From: Ilumatobacteraceae bacterium
Lineage (GTDB): Bacteria > Actinomycetota > Acidimicrobiia > Acidimicrobiales > Ilumatobacteraceae
DNA length: 64,000 nt
Reading direction: 5' to 3'
Assembly: GCA_033344875.1 (NCBI GenBank)
Contig: JAWPMO010000001.1
Coordinates: 372,001-436,000 of the forward strand
A program made the translations under genes and the position numbers. The notes beneath the pieces were generated by a model. That model searched no databases, was not told the DNA's origin, and worked only from the letters and a program-made list of their open reading frames with translations. Below, in pieces: positions 26,103-34,970 of the stretch (its first letter is position 1; each line of letters opens with the position of its first letter).

Positions 26103-26458
26103 GGAGACTCCGGCCCGAGCAGCCGACGCAGCGCTGCGCGATCGCGTCGGTCGAGTCGACTGACAAAGCCACTCAGTGCCTCGGTGCGGTCTCTCGACGA
26201 CGCGAGTTCGGTGCGCATGCGCGACGCGACCAGTTCTGACTCGGTGACCGTGGCGGTGTAGGCGAACGCACGGCCACGTCGCTCCCGGTGGGTGAGGCCC
26301 TTGTCGTGCAGTCGACTCAGCACCGTCATCACCGTGGTGTACGCGAGCTCGCCGTCGATCTGCCCGAGGACGTCGGTCGGGGTCATGGCCGCGCCGTCAC
26401 CGTCCCACAGCACGGCCAAGACTTCTCGCTCCAACGCCCCGTCTGCACGTCGCGCCAT
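26099..26458 (-). CDS. BlaI/MecI/CopY family repressor
   Basis: Winged-helix repressor of 119 residues: ALEREVLAVLWDGDGAAMTPTDVL, then LAYTTVMTVLSRLHDKGLTHRERRGRAFAY, the canonical recognition helix and wing of this family, and a helical dimerisation tail. AGGAGG six nt before the ATG at 26458 fixes the start over the TTG at 26461. It forms an operon with the M56 peptidase and lies back-to-back with the CopC-CopD gene, which it may control. Confidence 0.93.
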   Translation of the reverse strand: MARRADGALEREVLAVLWDGDGAAMTPTDVLGQIDGELAYTTVMTVLSRLHDKGLTHRERRGRAFAYTATVTESELVASRMRTELASSRDRTEALSGFVSRLDRRDRAALRRLLGPESP

Positions 26459-26570
26459 CAATGACCTCCTGTGATCGGCGACGATTGCAGCCTACGCAGC
26501 GACCTTCCGTCGAGCCGGGGAAGTGGGGACCGAACTACGACGATCTGTAGCAGTCGCTGGTCGCTGTCGT

Positions 26571-26576
26571 TAGTGT
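26571..26576 (+). promoter_or_regulatory. -10 hexamer TAGTGT
   Basis: TAGTGT, 9 nt, then the ATG at 26586 of the CopC-CopD gene; no Shine-Dalgarno sequence is present. Confidence 0.5.
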
Positions 26577-26585
26577 GTCGGTTTC

Positions 26586-28082
26586 ATGACAGACCGTCCG
26601 ATCCTTGCGCGGCTGCGCTTGGCGCTCGCCGGCGCGATGGTGCTGTTCGTCGCGGTGTTCGCCGTGCCCGGAACTGCGTCGGCGCACACCGACTTCGACT
26701 CGTCGATGCCCGCCGACGGCAGCACGGTCGAGGGCCCGCTCACGACCGTGACGGTCAACTTCACCAACCCCGCCGTCGAATCGGGCGAGGGCTTCGAGCT
26801 GCTCGGCCCCGACGGAGTGATGCGCGAACCGATCTCGCTCGACCCGACCGACGGCACGACGTTCGTCGCGACGTTCGACCCGCCCCTCGACGCGGGCGAG
26901 TACGGGTTCCGGTGGGATGTGCAGGCCGGCGATGCACACCCGATTCAGGGGTCGTTCCAGTTCACCGTCGTGGTACCGACCACCTCGGAGGAGGCCGTGC
27001 CCGACCCCACGGCGGAGGACGCCGCAACACCCGCGACGACACCCACGACGTCCACAGCGGTCGGCGAGGGCAGCGGCTCGGCCGAACCGGCGTCGCTCGA
27101 CGAGTTCCTGGAGGTCGGGAACGACACCGGTTCCGTCGTCGGCCGGGTCGGGCGCACGATGTCGACGGCCGGGACGATCTTCGCCGCCGGCGTCATCGCC
27201 GCGCTCGTCGCCTTCGTGCGCGGCCGACGCGACGAACTGCGCACCCTCATCGGTTGGGTGCGGCTCGCTGGGCTCGTGATCGTCGCTGGTGCCGTCACCG
27301 AGTTCGCAGCGCTCGACGAGACACAATCGGCGGGAGTGGTCGATGTGCTCGGTACCAAACCGGGAACGGCCACACTCCTCAAGCTCGTCGCCGGGGTGCT
27401 CATCTTCGTCGGGTTCGGCGATCGAGCGGGGAAGGTCGTCGGCGCGCCTCGCGATCTGTCGTCGGCAGCAGCCGTCGAGCTCGATGGGCGCACCGACATG
27501 TCGACCCGAGCCGAGCATCACGCCGACGCCAACTGGACACCGGACTCGACCGCAACGATCGGGCTCGCCGGGCTGGCGCTGGCGCTCGCGTCCTACTGGT
27601 TCGACGGACACACCGTCAGCCGTGGCCCGTGGCTCGTGCATGCGCTCGTGAACCTGGTGCACGTCGGCGCGGCGGCGGTCTGGGTCGGCGGCGTGTTCGC
27701 CATGACGGCGCTCGTGCTCCTGCGACGTCGACGCACCGAACCGACCGGTCTCGCTGCGATGGTCGTCAGGTTCTCCGGCATCGCAGCAGTGTCGCTCGGC
27801 GCGCTCGCCGTGGCCGGCGCGGTGATGACCTGGCTGGTCATCGACGGACCCTCCGACCTGTGGTCGACCGACTGGGGGCAGGTCCTGATCGCCAAGGTCG
27901 CGGTCGTCGCCGTGGCCGCGGGCATGGGTGGCTACAACCACTTTTCGTTGCGGCCGGCGCTCGAGCAGCGGCCCGCGGACCCGGCGGTGGTCAGGCACCT
28001 CCGGATCTCGCTGTCGATCGAGTCGGCGGCGTTGCTCGGGGTGATCCTGCTGACCGCCGTGCTGGTCGGATCTGCCACTTGA
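26586..28082 (+). CDS. CopC-CopD fusion (copper resistance/import protein)
   Basis: 498 residues. Signal peptide ending TASA is followed by mature AHTDFDSS, whose N-terminal His is the copper ligand of CopC; GDAHPIQGSFQF provides the other CopC histidine. After a Thr/Pro linker (about 140-180) comes a CopD-type membrane domain with about eight segments (HALVNLVHVGAAAVWVGG). CopC binds Cu(II) outside and CopD moves copper across the membrane. Its stop codon lies in the -35 of the next gene's promoter. Part of the copper module with CopB and the MerR regulator. Confidence 0.92.
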   Translation: MTDRPILARLRLALAGAMVLFVAVFAVPGTASAHTDFDSSMPADGSTVEGPLTTVTVNFTNPAVESGEGFELLGPDGVMREPISLDPTDGTTFVATFDPPLDAGEYGFRWDVQAGDAHPIQGSFQFTVVVPTTSEEAVPDPTAEDAATPATTPTTSTAVGEGSGSAEPASLDEFLEVGNDTGSVVGRVGRTMSTAGTIFAAGVIAALVAFVRGRRDELRTLIGWVRLAGLVIVAGAVTEFAALDETQSAGVVDVLGTKPGTATLLKLVAGVLIFVGFGDRAGKVVGAPRDLSSAAAVELDGRTDMSTRAEHHADANWTPDSTATIGLAGLALALASYWFDGHTVSRGPWLVHALVNLVHVGAAAVWVGGVFAMTALVLLRRRRTEPTGLAAMVVRFSGIAAVSLGALAVAGAVMTWLVIDGPSDLWSTDWGQVLIAKVAVVAVAAGMGGYNHFSLRPALEQRPADPAVVRHLRISLSIESAALLGVILLTAVLVGSAT

Positions 28083-28110
28083 CCTTCCAGTCGACTGGAA
28101 GGTGTACAAC
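28079..28110 (+). promoter_or_regulatory. MerR/CueR-type promoter-operator of the copper ATPase
   Basis: A perfect 22-bp palindrome at 28082-28103 (ACCTTCCAGTC and its complement) lies between -35 TTGACC (28079) and -10 TACAAC (28105). The spacing is 19-20 bp, longer than normal, the hallmark of MerR-activated promoters. It matches the CueR operator pattern ACCTTCC-N8-GGAAGGT. The transcription start would fall near 28117. Confidence 0.88.
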
Positions 28111-28116
28111 GGGAGC

Positions 28117-30267
28117 ATGACGATGCAAGACACTCATCGTCCGGGTTCCGAACCCGGCGATCACCCGACGGAACACAGCGTGCACGGCCACGACCGACAT
28201 GCCGGCCACGACCAGCACGCGGGGCACGACCACCACCACGACCACCACGACCACCACGACGGCCACGACAAGCACGCCGGCCACGACCCGGAGATGTTCC
28301 GGCGACTCTTCTGGTGGAACGTCGTCCTCGCGATCCCCGTCCTGGTGTTCTCGAAGCAGATCCAGGAGTGGTTCGGGTACTCGATCGACGGGGATTGGGC
28401 GGCGTGGCCCGCGCCACTGATCGGCACGGTCATCTTCGTGTGGGGCGGTCAACCCTTCCTGAAGGGGGCGGTGTCGGAGGTCCGCGACCGACAGCCCGGC
28501 ATGATGCTGCTGATCGCCTTGGCGATCACGGTCGCCTACGTGTCGTCGCTCGCGAGCTCGCTCGGTTGGGGCGACCTGAACTTCTGGTGGGAACTCGCCG
28601 CGCTGATTGTCGTCATGCTGCTCGGGCACTGGCAGGAGATGAAGGCGATCGGGCAGGCACAAGGTGCGCTCGCCGCCTTGGCGGAGCTACTGCCCGACAC
28701 CGCCGAACGAGTCACCGACGTCGGCGTCGAGGACGTCGCGATCGCGGCCCTCGCCGTCGATGACGTCGTGCTCGTGCGGCCGGGCGGCCGGGTGCCCGCC
28801 GACGGCGTGATCGTCGACGGCGAGGCGCACTTCGACGAGTCGATGATCACCGGTGAGAGCCGTTCGGTGCACCGTGGCGACGGCGAGCGGGTCGTCGCCG
28901 GCACCGTCTCGACCGACTCGTCGGTGCGGGTGCGGATCGACGCCGTCGGTGACGACACGGCGCTGGCGGGCATCCAGCGGCTGGTGAGCGATGCGCAGTC
29001 GTCGCAGTCGCGGACGCAGGCGCTGGCCGACCGAGCGGCGGCAGCGCTGTTCTACCTCGCCGCAGGTTCGGCGATCGTCACGATGCTCGTGTGGTCGTTA
29101 CTGGGGGAGCCGTCCGACGGCGTGATCCGCACCGTCACCGTGCTCGTGATCGCCTGCCCCCACGCGCTCGGCCTGGCGATCCCGCTCGTGATCTCGATCT
29201 CGACGGCGAGCGCGGCGAACGCCGGCATCCTCGTGAAGAACCGCTTGGCGCTCGAGCGCATGCGGACCGTCGACGTGGTGCTGTTCGACAAGACCGGCAC
29301 GCTGACCCGAGGCAACCATGCCGTCGTCGATCACGTGGCCGTCGCCGGGGTCGACGCCGACGAGATGCTGGCGCTCGCGGCTGCGGCCGAGTCCGACAGC
29401 GAGCACCCGGTCGCCCGGGCAATCGTCGCTGCCGCCGAAGAACGTGGCCTCGCCGTCGCTGCCGCCGCCGACTTCGCGGCGATCACCGGGCGTGGCGTGA
29501 CGGCGACCGTGAACGGTACGAGCGTGTCGGTCGGCGGCCCGGCGCTGCTCGAACACCTCGACCTGGCCGAACCGGACGAACTCGCCGACACGACCGACCG
29601 GTGGAGCGACGGTGGCGGCTCCGTGCTGTACGTCGTCGCCGACGGCGACGTCATCGGAGCGCTCACCGAAGCCGACGAGATCCGACCCGAATCACGTCTC
29701 GCGGTGGACGACCTCCACGATCGGGGGGTGCGGGTCGCGATGATCACGGGCGACGCACGACAGGTCGCCGACGCGGTGGCCCGCGAGTTGGGCATCGACG
29801 AGGTGTTCGCCCAGGTGCTCCCCGAGGACAAGGACGCCAAGGTCGCCGAACTGCACGACCGCGGCCTCGCTGTCGCGATGGTCGGCGATGGCGTGAACGA
29901 CGCACCGGCCCTTGCCCGTGCCAACGTCGGCATCGCGATCGGCGCCGGCACCGACGTGGCCATCGAGTCCGCCGGTGTGGTGCTCGCATCCAGCGACCCG
30001 CGATCGGTCACCGGTGTGATCGATCTCTCGCGGGCCAGCTACCGCAAGATGCGGCAGAACCTCGTCTGGGCGACCGCCTACAACCTGCTGGCGATCCCGG
30101 TCGCCGCCGGCGTGTTCGAGTTCGCCGGCATCACGATGCCACCCGCTGCGGCGGCCGTGGCGATGAGCCTCTCGACGATCATCGTGGCTGCGAACGCCCA
30201 GCTGCTCAGGCGGCTGGACCTGCGTCCGGCGACACTGCGGAACGGAGGCGATCATGCGGATCGGTGA
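28117..30267 (+). CDS. copB: P1B-type copper-translocating ATPase, CopB (CPH) type
   Basis: 716 residues. The N-terminus is a His-rich tail (about 20-60, runs of His/Asp/Gly) in place of ferredoxin-like metal domains. Eight membrane segments; the sixth carries CPH (ACPHALGLA, about 346), typical of P1B-3 copper/silver pumps, not CPC. DKTGTLT phosphorylation site near 391, [10 protein letters not shown], and [12 protein letters not shown] are intact. ATG at 28117 coincides with the predicted start of transcription, so it may be leaderless; ATG 28123 has GGGAG before it. It overlaps the MerR gene by 14 nt. Exports copper from the cytoplasm. Confidence 0.93.
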   Translation: MTMQDTHRPGSEPGDHPTEHSVHGHDRHAGHDQHAGHDHHHDHHDHHDGHDKHAGHDPEMFRRLFWWNVVLAIPVLVFSKQIQEWFGYSIDGDWAAWPAPLIGTVIFVWGGQPFLKGAVSEVRDRQPGMMLLIALAITVAYVSSLASSLGWGDLNFWWELAALIVVMLLGHWQEMKAIGQAQGALAALAELLPDTAERVTDVGVEDVAIAALAVDDVVLVRPGGRVPADGVIVDGEAHFDESMITGESRSVHRGDGERVVAGTVSTDSSVRVRIDAVGDDTALAGIQRLVSDAQSSQSRTQALADRAAAALFYLAAGSAIVTMLVWSLLGEPSDGVIRTVTVLVIACPHALGLAIPLVISISTASAANAGILVKNRLALERMRTVDVVLFDKTGTLTRGNHAVVDHVAVAGVDADEMLALAAAAESDSEHPVARAIVAAAEERGLAVAAAADFAAITGRGVTATVNGTSVSVGGPALLEHLDLAEPDELADTTDRWSDGGGSVLYVVADGDVIGALTEADEIRPESRLAVDDLHDRGVRVAMITGDARQVADAVARELGIDEVFAQVLPEDKDAKVAELHDRGLAVAMVGDGVNDAPALARANVGIAIGAGTDVAIESAGVVLASSDPRSVTGVIDLSRASYRKMRQNLVWATAYNLLAIPVAAGVFEFAGITMPPAAAAVAMSLSTIIVAANAQLLRRLDLRPATLRNGGDHADR

Positions 30268-30661
30268 ACTCGCATCGCAGGCGGGGGTCAGTACGAAGAC
30301 GATTCGCTACTACGAGTCGATCGGCCTGCTCGACGAGCCGGAGCGGACCCCGTCGGGCTATCGCGACTACACGGAGGAGGCCGTCGACCGGCTCGGCTTC
30401 ATCCGGGACGCCCAGGCGAGCGGCCTCACGTTGGCCGAGATCACATCGGTCATCGAACTCAAGAGCGCCGGGGAATCGACCTGCGAGCACACGCGCGACC
30501 TCCTCCAACGCCATCTCGCCGACCTCGATGCCCAGATCATGCGGCTGCAGGCGACACGCGACCAGATCGCGCAGTTGACGAGCAGGGCCGAACAGCTCGA
30601 TCCCGTCGACTGTGTCGACGACCAGCGGTGCCAGGTCATCGCCACCGGAACCGGCACGTAG
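30254..30661 (+). CDS. MerR family metal-responsive regulator (CueR/ZntR-like)
   Basis: 135 residues: winged helix [21 protein letters not shown], a long dimerisation helix, and a C-terminal metal loop with DCVDDQRC (Cys120 and Cys126). A further Cys at 77 (STCEHT) lies where copper sensors have Ser and divalent-metal sensors have Cys, so ligand choice is open. AGGCG before the ATG; it overlaps the ATPase end. It should bind the palindrome at 28082-28103 and activate the operon it is part of. Confidence 0.92.
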   Translation: MRIGELASQAGVSTKTIRYYESIGLLDEPERTPSGYRDYTEEAVDRLGFIRDAQASGLTLAEITSVIELKSAGESTCEHTRDLLQRHLADLDAQIMRLQATRDQIAQLTSRAEQLDPVDCVDDQRCQVIATGTGT

Positions 30662-30694
30662 CAGACGACCTGACCGCCCGGTCGGGCAGAAGGC

Positions 30695-32095
30695 TCAGGG
30701 GAGTCCACCGTCACAGAGCATCGGGTTCGGTCGCACCTGTGCGCCGATCGACCAGATCTGTCCGTCGATCGGCGCCCGGAAGAACAACCCCAGTTCGTCG
30801 GACTCGATGAAGAGTTGGTCGATGGTGTCGTGCTCGTCGGTGAGCGACATCTCCTCCATCGGATCGTCGCAGCGTGGTGCGTACACCGTCGCGTGCAGTT
30901 CGGCGGCGTCGGCGGCCGTCATCCCGATCCTCAATCCGTCGGGGGTGGTCGCGGTCGCGGGTGCTCCGGTCGGCGTCCACTCGGGGAGGACGAACCGGGC
31001 TTCGTCGTCGTCGCCGGTCTCGATGTCGAACGGGCGGGCCAGCTCGTACGAGGCGAAGAAGAGTTCGTTGCCACCCTGGAAGTCGACGCGGAGTTCGCCC
31101 CACTGCGCCGTTGCGAGCGTGCCGAGGCCCGGTTGGAAGGTCGGGTCGCTGACGAAGTCGGGCGGGCCGAGCACATCGGTGAGGATCGCCACGGTCTCGC
31201 CCATCGGGGCGTCGAATGCCACCAGTCCGAGCCCGTCGGCTGCGAGCACCAGGCCATCGTCGATCGGCGCGGCCGTGGTCGGCGCGGCCGTGGCCGGCGC
31301 GGTGGTGTCGGGCGGTTCGGTGGTCGCGGTCGTGGACGAGGGAGGCGGCGGCGGGGGAGGCGGGGCGATCGTGTCGGTCGCGTCGGCTTGATCCTCGGTT
31401 GCCGGCTCGCTGGTGGTCGGGGAGGTCTCGTCGCCGACGTCGAGGTCGCCGATGCCCAACTCCTCTGGGGTCCCGAAACCGGCGGCAGCGAAGTCGTCGA
31501 CCGTGTCGGCCACGGCGGCGATCACCGTTGAATCGACGAGCTGTTCGTCGACCTCGAACAGGCCGCCGCAGAACGAGCACGGCGCCGCGAAGTCGAATCG
31601 CAGCTCGTCGACGGCGATTTCACCGACGGTGGCGAGGTACCCGCAGAACCGGATCGTGACCGTCTGGCTGGGCTCGATCTCGCCACGGCGCGGCACGGTC
31701 CCGCAGTCCACCAGATCGCTGCCCGCTCGCTCGAACGTGCCGTCGAAACGGTCATCCAGACGCGTGGCCCAGATCGTCTGGTTGTACTCGCGGTGGTTCT
31801 CGACCTCGAGGTACAGGGTCGCCTCGATGCCGCTCGTGTTGACCGGATCGCCCGTCTCGGGACGATCGATCGTGGACCCGACGTATCGAACGGTCATCGC
31901 ATCGTCGACCAGGGTGGTTCCGGTCGGGATGGGCGCCCCCAACGCGCAGCCGACCCGGTCGAAATCGTCGGTCTCGCAGCGCTCCTCGATCGAGAGCGGC
32001 AGCTCCAGCCCGGTGCCGTCGCCGGCCGGGTCGTCACCGCCGCCGCATCCCGCCATCACCAGTAGCGCACACGCGCTGAACTTACCGAGTTTCAT
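30695..32095 (-). CDS. Secreted lipoprotein of unknown function
   Basis: 466 residues: lipobox LVMAGC at the N-terminus, an immunoglobulin-like first half with paired cysteines (AAPCSFCGGLF), a Pro/Thr-rich linker with a run of eight Pro, and a C-terminal domain of about 190 residues. GAGGAGCAGG before the ATG. I recognise no catalytic family. Its 3' end faces the MerR gene's. Probably a surface protein. Confidence 0.75.
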   Translation of the reverse strand: MKLGKFSACALLVMAGCGGGDDPAGDGTGLELPLSIEERCETDDFDRVGCALGAPIPTGTTLVDDAMTVRYVGSTIDRPETGDPVNTSGIEATLYLEVENHREYNQTIWATRLDDRFDGTFERAGSDLVDCGTVPRRGEIEPSQTVTIRFCGYLATVGEIAVDELRFDFAAPCSFCGGLFEVDEQLVDSTVIAAVADTVDDFAAAGFGTPEELGIGDLDVGDETSPTTSEPATEDQADATDTIAPPPPPPPPSSTTATTEPPDTTAPATAAPTTAAPIDDGLVLAADGLGLVAFDAPMGETVAILTDVLGPPDFVSDPTFQPGLGTLATAQWGELRVDFQGGNELFFASYELARPFDIETGDDDEARFVLPEWTPTGAPATATTPDGLRIGMTAADAAELHATVYAPRCDDPMEEMSLTDEHDTIDQLFIESDELGLFFRAPIDGQIWSIGAQVRPNPMLCDGGLP

Positions 32096-32222
32096 CCTGC
32101 TCCTCGCCGGGTCGAGCCGCCATTGCTGGTCCCAACTGTCTCAGATGTGCATGCATGGCACCGAACCGACCAAGCCCAGGTGGACGACCGAACGGAGCGA
32201 CCGGGCCCACTGCGTTCGGTGA

Positions 32223-33494
32223 TCAGACGGCGGATTCGAGGGCGGTGTCCGGGTGGCGTCGTGCGTCGAGGCGAGCGAGAACCGGGGTGGCAGCGACGCC
32301 GTGCACGACGATCGAGACAAGGATGGTCATCACCGCGATCGCCCACACGACGCTCGCAGCCGGGAATCGCTCCTCGTTGACCGCGTGGGCGAGGTAGTAG
32401 ATCGTGCCCATGCCGCGGATGCCGAAGAACGCGATGGCGCTCCGGGCGGCGGCGCCGTGCGGGCTTCCGATGAGTCCGATCCAGCCGGCCAGCGGGCGAA
32501 CGACGATCACGATCGCGACCGCGAGGGCGAATCCGGCCGGCGTCAGCGACCTCAGCGCACCGTCGACCGCAGCACCGCCGAGGAGGAGCAGGAACAGGAT
32601 GGACGCCAGCTGCTCGAGGGTCTCAGCGAACTCGTGGAGACGTTCGTGGTAGTCGTGGTCGAGTTCGGAACGGCGGATCACGACGGCAGCGACGAACACC
32701 GCCAGGAATCCGTAGCCGTGCACCAACTCACAGATGCCGTACACGGCGAGTGTCGCCCCGAGCGCGACGAAACCCTGTTGCGTGCGGGCGAGCGCGTACT
32801 GCGACCGGCGGTTGAACATCGCCCAACCGATCAACCGGCCGAGCACCACGCCGGTCAGCAGGCCGACCGACAGTTTGACGACGACATCGTCGATGACCCA
32901 CCCCACGAACCAGCTGCCGCCGGCGGCGATCGCGATCGCGAGGTTCGTGATCGGGAACGCGAGGCCATCGTTCAATCCGGCCTCCGAGGTGAGCGCGAAG
33001 CGGACCTCGTCGTCGGCGTCGTCGGCATCGCCGTCGGCGCCGGGTCCAGCCAGTTGGACCTCGGACGCGAGCACCGGGTCGGTGGGGGCGAGCACCGCGC
33101 CGAGCAGGATCGCCGTGGCGACCGGCAGGCCGATCACGCTGCCGGCCAGTACGGCGATCGCCACGACCGTGAGCGGCATCGTCACTGCCAGGAGCCGCCA
33201 CGTCGTGGCCCAGGACCGCCACCCGGGGGAGCGGCGCAGTTTCAGACCCGCACCCATGAGCGACACGATCACGACGAACTCGGTGAGGCGCTCGGCGGCC
33301 ACATCGTCGGCATACGGGCGTGGCCCGTCGAGCGACAGGGGCAGCGAGAAGATCAGCATGCCGATCCCGACGATCACGATCGGGAGCGAGACGGGTAGCC
33401 GCGCGATTGCGTTCGGCAGCACGGCCGCACCGAGCACGGCGATCCCCAACACGGCGAGCAATAGCGGATAGGCGCCCATACGACGCCGACCCAT
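32223..33494 (-). CDS. Na+/H+ antiporter, CPA1/NhaP family
   Basis: 423 residues, about 12 membrane segments. LLGAVLAPTDPVLASEVQ and SEAGLNDGLAFPITNLA are the ion-binding segments of the CPA1 family, with the Asp-Pro and Asn-Asp residues intact. FFGIRGMGTIYYLAHA is the C-terminal signature. Start at ATG 33494 (33479 is an alternative); the frame extends upstream into tRNA-derived sequence, which cannot be coding. It is the last chromosomal gene before the tRNA-Pro att site. Confidence 0.9.
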   Translation of the reverse strand: MGRRRMGAYPLLLAVLGIAVLGAAVLPNAIARLPVSLPIVIVGIGMLIFSLPLSLDGPRPYADDVAAERLTEFVVIVSLMGAGLKLRRSPGWRSWATTWRLLAVTMPLTVVAIAVLAGSVIGLPVATAILLGAVLAPTDPVLASEVQLAGPGADGDADDADDEVRFALTSEAGLNDGLAFPITNLAIAIAAGGSWFVGWVIDDVVVKLSVGLLTGVVLGRLIGWAMFNRRSQYALARTQQGFVALGATLAVYGICELVHGYGFLAVFVAAVVIRRSELDHDYHERLHEFAETLEQLASILFLLLLGGAAVDGALRSLTPAGFALAVAIVIVVRPLAGWIGLIGSPHGAAARSAIAFFGIRGMGTIYYLAHAVNEERFPAASVVWAIAVMTILVSIVVHGVAATPVLARLDARRHPDTALESAV

Positions 33495-33534
33495 ACCCGC
33501 ATTCACACCACGGCACGCCTCGGTGTTGCCGGGG

Positions 33535-33565
33535 CGAACGGAGCGAACCGGGTTCGCTCCGTTCG
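33535..33565 (-). terminator. Hairpin, likely the ancestral terminator of tRNA-Pro
   Basis: Perfect 15-bp inverted repeat (CGAACGGAGCGAACC and its complement) around one base. It sits 14 nt left of the att repeat, exactly where the leftward-reading tRNA-Pro would have ended before the element inserted. Confidence 0.55.
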
Positions 33566-33578
33566 GCGGCGTCGAGTC

Positions 33579-33623
33579 GTCGGGATGGGGAGATTCGAAC
33601 TCCCGACCCCCTGCTCCCAAAGC
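33579..33623 (+). repeat. attL: 45-bp direct repeat, 3' part of tRNA-Pro
   Basis: 45 bases identical to 49427-49471. They comprise the discriminator, acceptor 3' strand, T arm, variable loop and anticodon loop of tRNA-Pro on the minus strand. The D arm is absent, so this copy is a scar of site-specific insertion. Confidence 0.93.
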
Positions 33624-33652
33624 CGAAAATGACCAACATCAGCCAGTTTCGA

Positions 33653-33866
33653 GATGTATCAATCGATGCCGAAATGTGTCAATGAACTGGGGTGATGCGC
33701 GGACGGGCTGACACCGTCCGGACCGGTTGAAACAGCCTGGCGCACCCTGGATTGATACATCTCTGATACATCGATTTCGTCGTCAGCGACGTCTGCGACC
33801 CCCTGCACGGCCAGATCGGGACGCGGCCTCGCGGCTCGCGATGTATCAGATTGCATCGATGTATCA
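33653..33866. repeat. Left-end cluster of TGATACATC repeats (candidate integrase arm sites)
   Basis: Copies of TGATACATC or its complement GATGTATCA: 33653-33661 (-), 33753-33761 (+), 33764-33772 (+), 33840-33848 (-), 33858-33866 (-). The two plus-strand copies are 11 bp apart. The 321 bases from 33624 to 33944 contain no gene; these repeats are their main content. Confidence 0.75.
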
Positions 33867-33944
33867 GATCCGTCGGCGCGACCGCCTGTCAGATGGCGGG
33901 TTCGCCGAGTCGACCAGTCGGGCTGACCTACCAATCGACTCGGC

Positions 33945-34496
33945 TCAGCTGTCGGGTCGATGAAGCCCTCGGCGGAGTTCGTTGAGTTCGGGGAGAGCCT
34001 CGCGGTCCTTCGCTCTGTCGGCGCTGATCTTCGATTCGATGATGTCGTCGAGCGAGGCGACGGGAATGCGCAACTCGCCCGTCGGGGCGAACGTGGCACG
34101 CGCTCGAAGCGTGTCGTATGAGACTGATTCGCCGGCCGCATCGGGGATGCCGCTCAGGAAGTCGACGCTGCCGCTGTCAGTTCGCCAGGTCGAGGCAGCG
34201 GTCCGAGCGAAGAAGTCCGGATGCAACAGTTGCTGGGACAGTTCGACTGCTGCCGCGTCGTCGACACCTTCGATTCGCAGGCGCGGGTTGCCCATCTGTC
34301 TGAGTGCGTCGCAGACCCGTCGGTGATTCTCGACTGTCTGGTGGGCCACGCAATCAACATCTCGGGTCGCACGTTGGGCACCCCACAGAATCGCCGCGCT
34401 GCCGCCGACGACGACGTACTCGACGCCGTGATCGTCGAGCGCCTGGAAGATCTTCGTCTCGTCGAGCTCGCCGTACTCGTCGGCCGGTTCGGTCAC
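33945..34496 (-). CDS. Nucleotidyltransferase-fold protein (AbiEii/DUF6036-like)
   Basis: 183 residues. The segment YVVVGGSAAILWGAQRATRDVDCV has the GG-S and D-x-D layout of the nucleotidyltransferase superfamily found in AbiEii, MNT and DUF6036 proteins. Later SLDDIIESKISADRAKDREAL matches the helical part of that group. Its ATG overlaps the stop of the XRE gene upstream (four bases), so the two are one unit, the layout of type IV or MNT-like toxin-antitoxin and anti-phage pairs. Which partner is toxic cannot be told from sequence. Confidence 0.75.
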   Translation of the reverse strand: MTEPADEYGELDETKIFQALDDHGVEYVVVGGSAAILWGAQRATRDVDCVAHQTVENHRRVCDALRQMGNPRLRIEGVDDAAAVELSQQLLHPDFFARTAASTWRTDSGSVDFLSGIPDAAGESVSYDTLRARATFAPTGELRIPVASLDDIIESKISADRAKDREALPELNELRRGLHRPDS

Positions 34497-34849
34497 GTCG
34501 CCAGGAGGCCCTCATCGCGGAGTTCAGCTGCGAACGCTTCGAGGTCGGCAGCGGTTCGCAACTCCCGGCCGTCGTTCGTCCGCGTGACATCGTCGGCCGT
34601 TGGGCCTTCTTGGGCTTCGAACCGGTGGCCGATCGCTTCTCGCGACGCGGGCAGTCCAACCGGCTGGGCCCGGAGTTCTCGGCCGCACGCGTGGAGCAGT
34701 CGGTTCAACGTCTCAACGCCAGGGTCGACCAACCCGTTCTCGTACCTCGAGATGGTCGGCTTCGAGCTGCCCGCGCGCTCAGCGAGCTCGGCCATCGTCA
34801 GGCCAGCGGCTTGCCTGGCCTCCCGAATCAGCTCTGCTGCCACGCCCAT
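34493..34849 (-). CDS. XRE-family helix-turn-helix regulator (antitoxin-like)
   Basis: 118 residues: IREARQAAGLTMAELAERAGSSKPTISRYENGLVDP is a standard Cro/C1 HTH. The C-terminal 50 residues are charged and could contact the partner. The ATG at 34849 has TAACAT six nt upstream (minus strand), suggesting a leaderless autoregulated operon. It overlaps the nucleotidyltransferase gene by four bases. Together with that gene it likely forms an addiction or defence module of the element. Confidence 0.85.
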   Translation of the reverse strand: MGVAAELIREARQAAGLTMAELAERAGSSKPTISRYENGLVDPGVETLNRLLHACGRELRAQPVGLPASREAIGHRFEAQEGPTADDVTRTNDGRELRTAADLEAFAAELRDEGLLAT

Positions 34850-34957
34850 GATGGGATGTTATCAGATCACACAACCGCCGGGTCGTTGCGGGGCTGAAGG
34901 GTCGACCGGTCAGTTCTCGGTCGAGCTTTCCGAACCCGGGAACTGGAAGGCCACGAC

Positions 34958-34963
34958 TAACGT
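34958..34963 (+). promoter_or_regulatory. -10 hexamer TAACGT of the serpin gene
   Basis: TAACGT, 7 nt, then GTG at 34971; it decides the start codon. No Shine-Dalgarno sequence is seen. Confidence 0.65.
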
Positions 34964-34970
34964 CAAAATC

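Noticed and set aside
26535-28133. Long open frame on the minus strand over CopC-CopD
   Set aside because: Arg/His-rich composition typical of high-GC shadow frames; no homology and the plus-strand gene is clear.
28190-28290. Repetitive GAC/CAC-rich stretch that could look like a short repeat array
   Set aside because: It is the coding sequence of the His/Asp-rich metal tail of the CopB-type ATPase; no spacer-repeat structure exists.
34221-34970. Upstream extension of the serpin frame
   Set aside because: It overlaps the XRE and nucleotidyltransferase genes on the other strand and has no signal peptide at its start; the real start is the GTG at 34971 with its -10 box.
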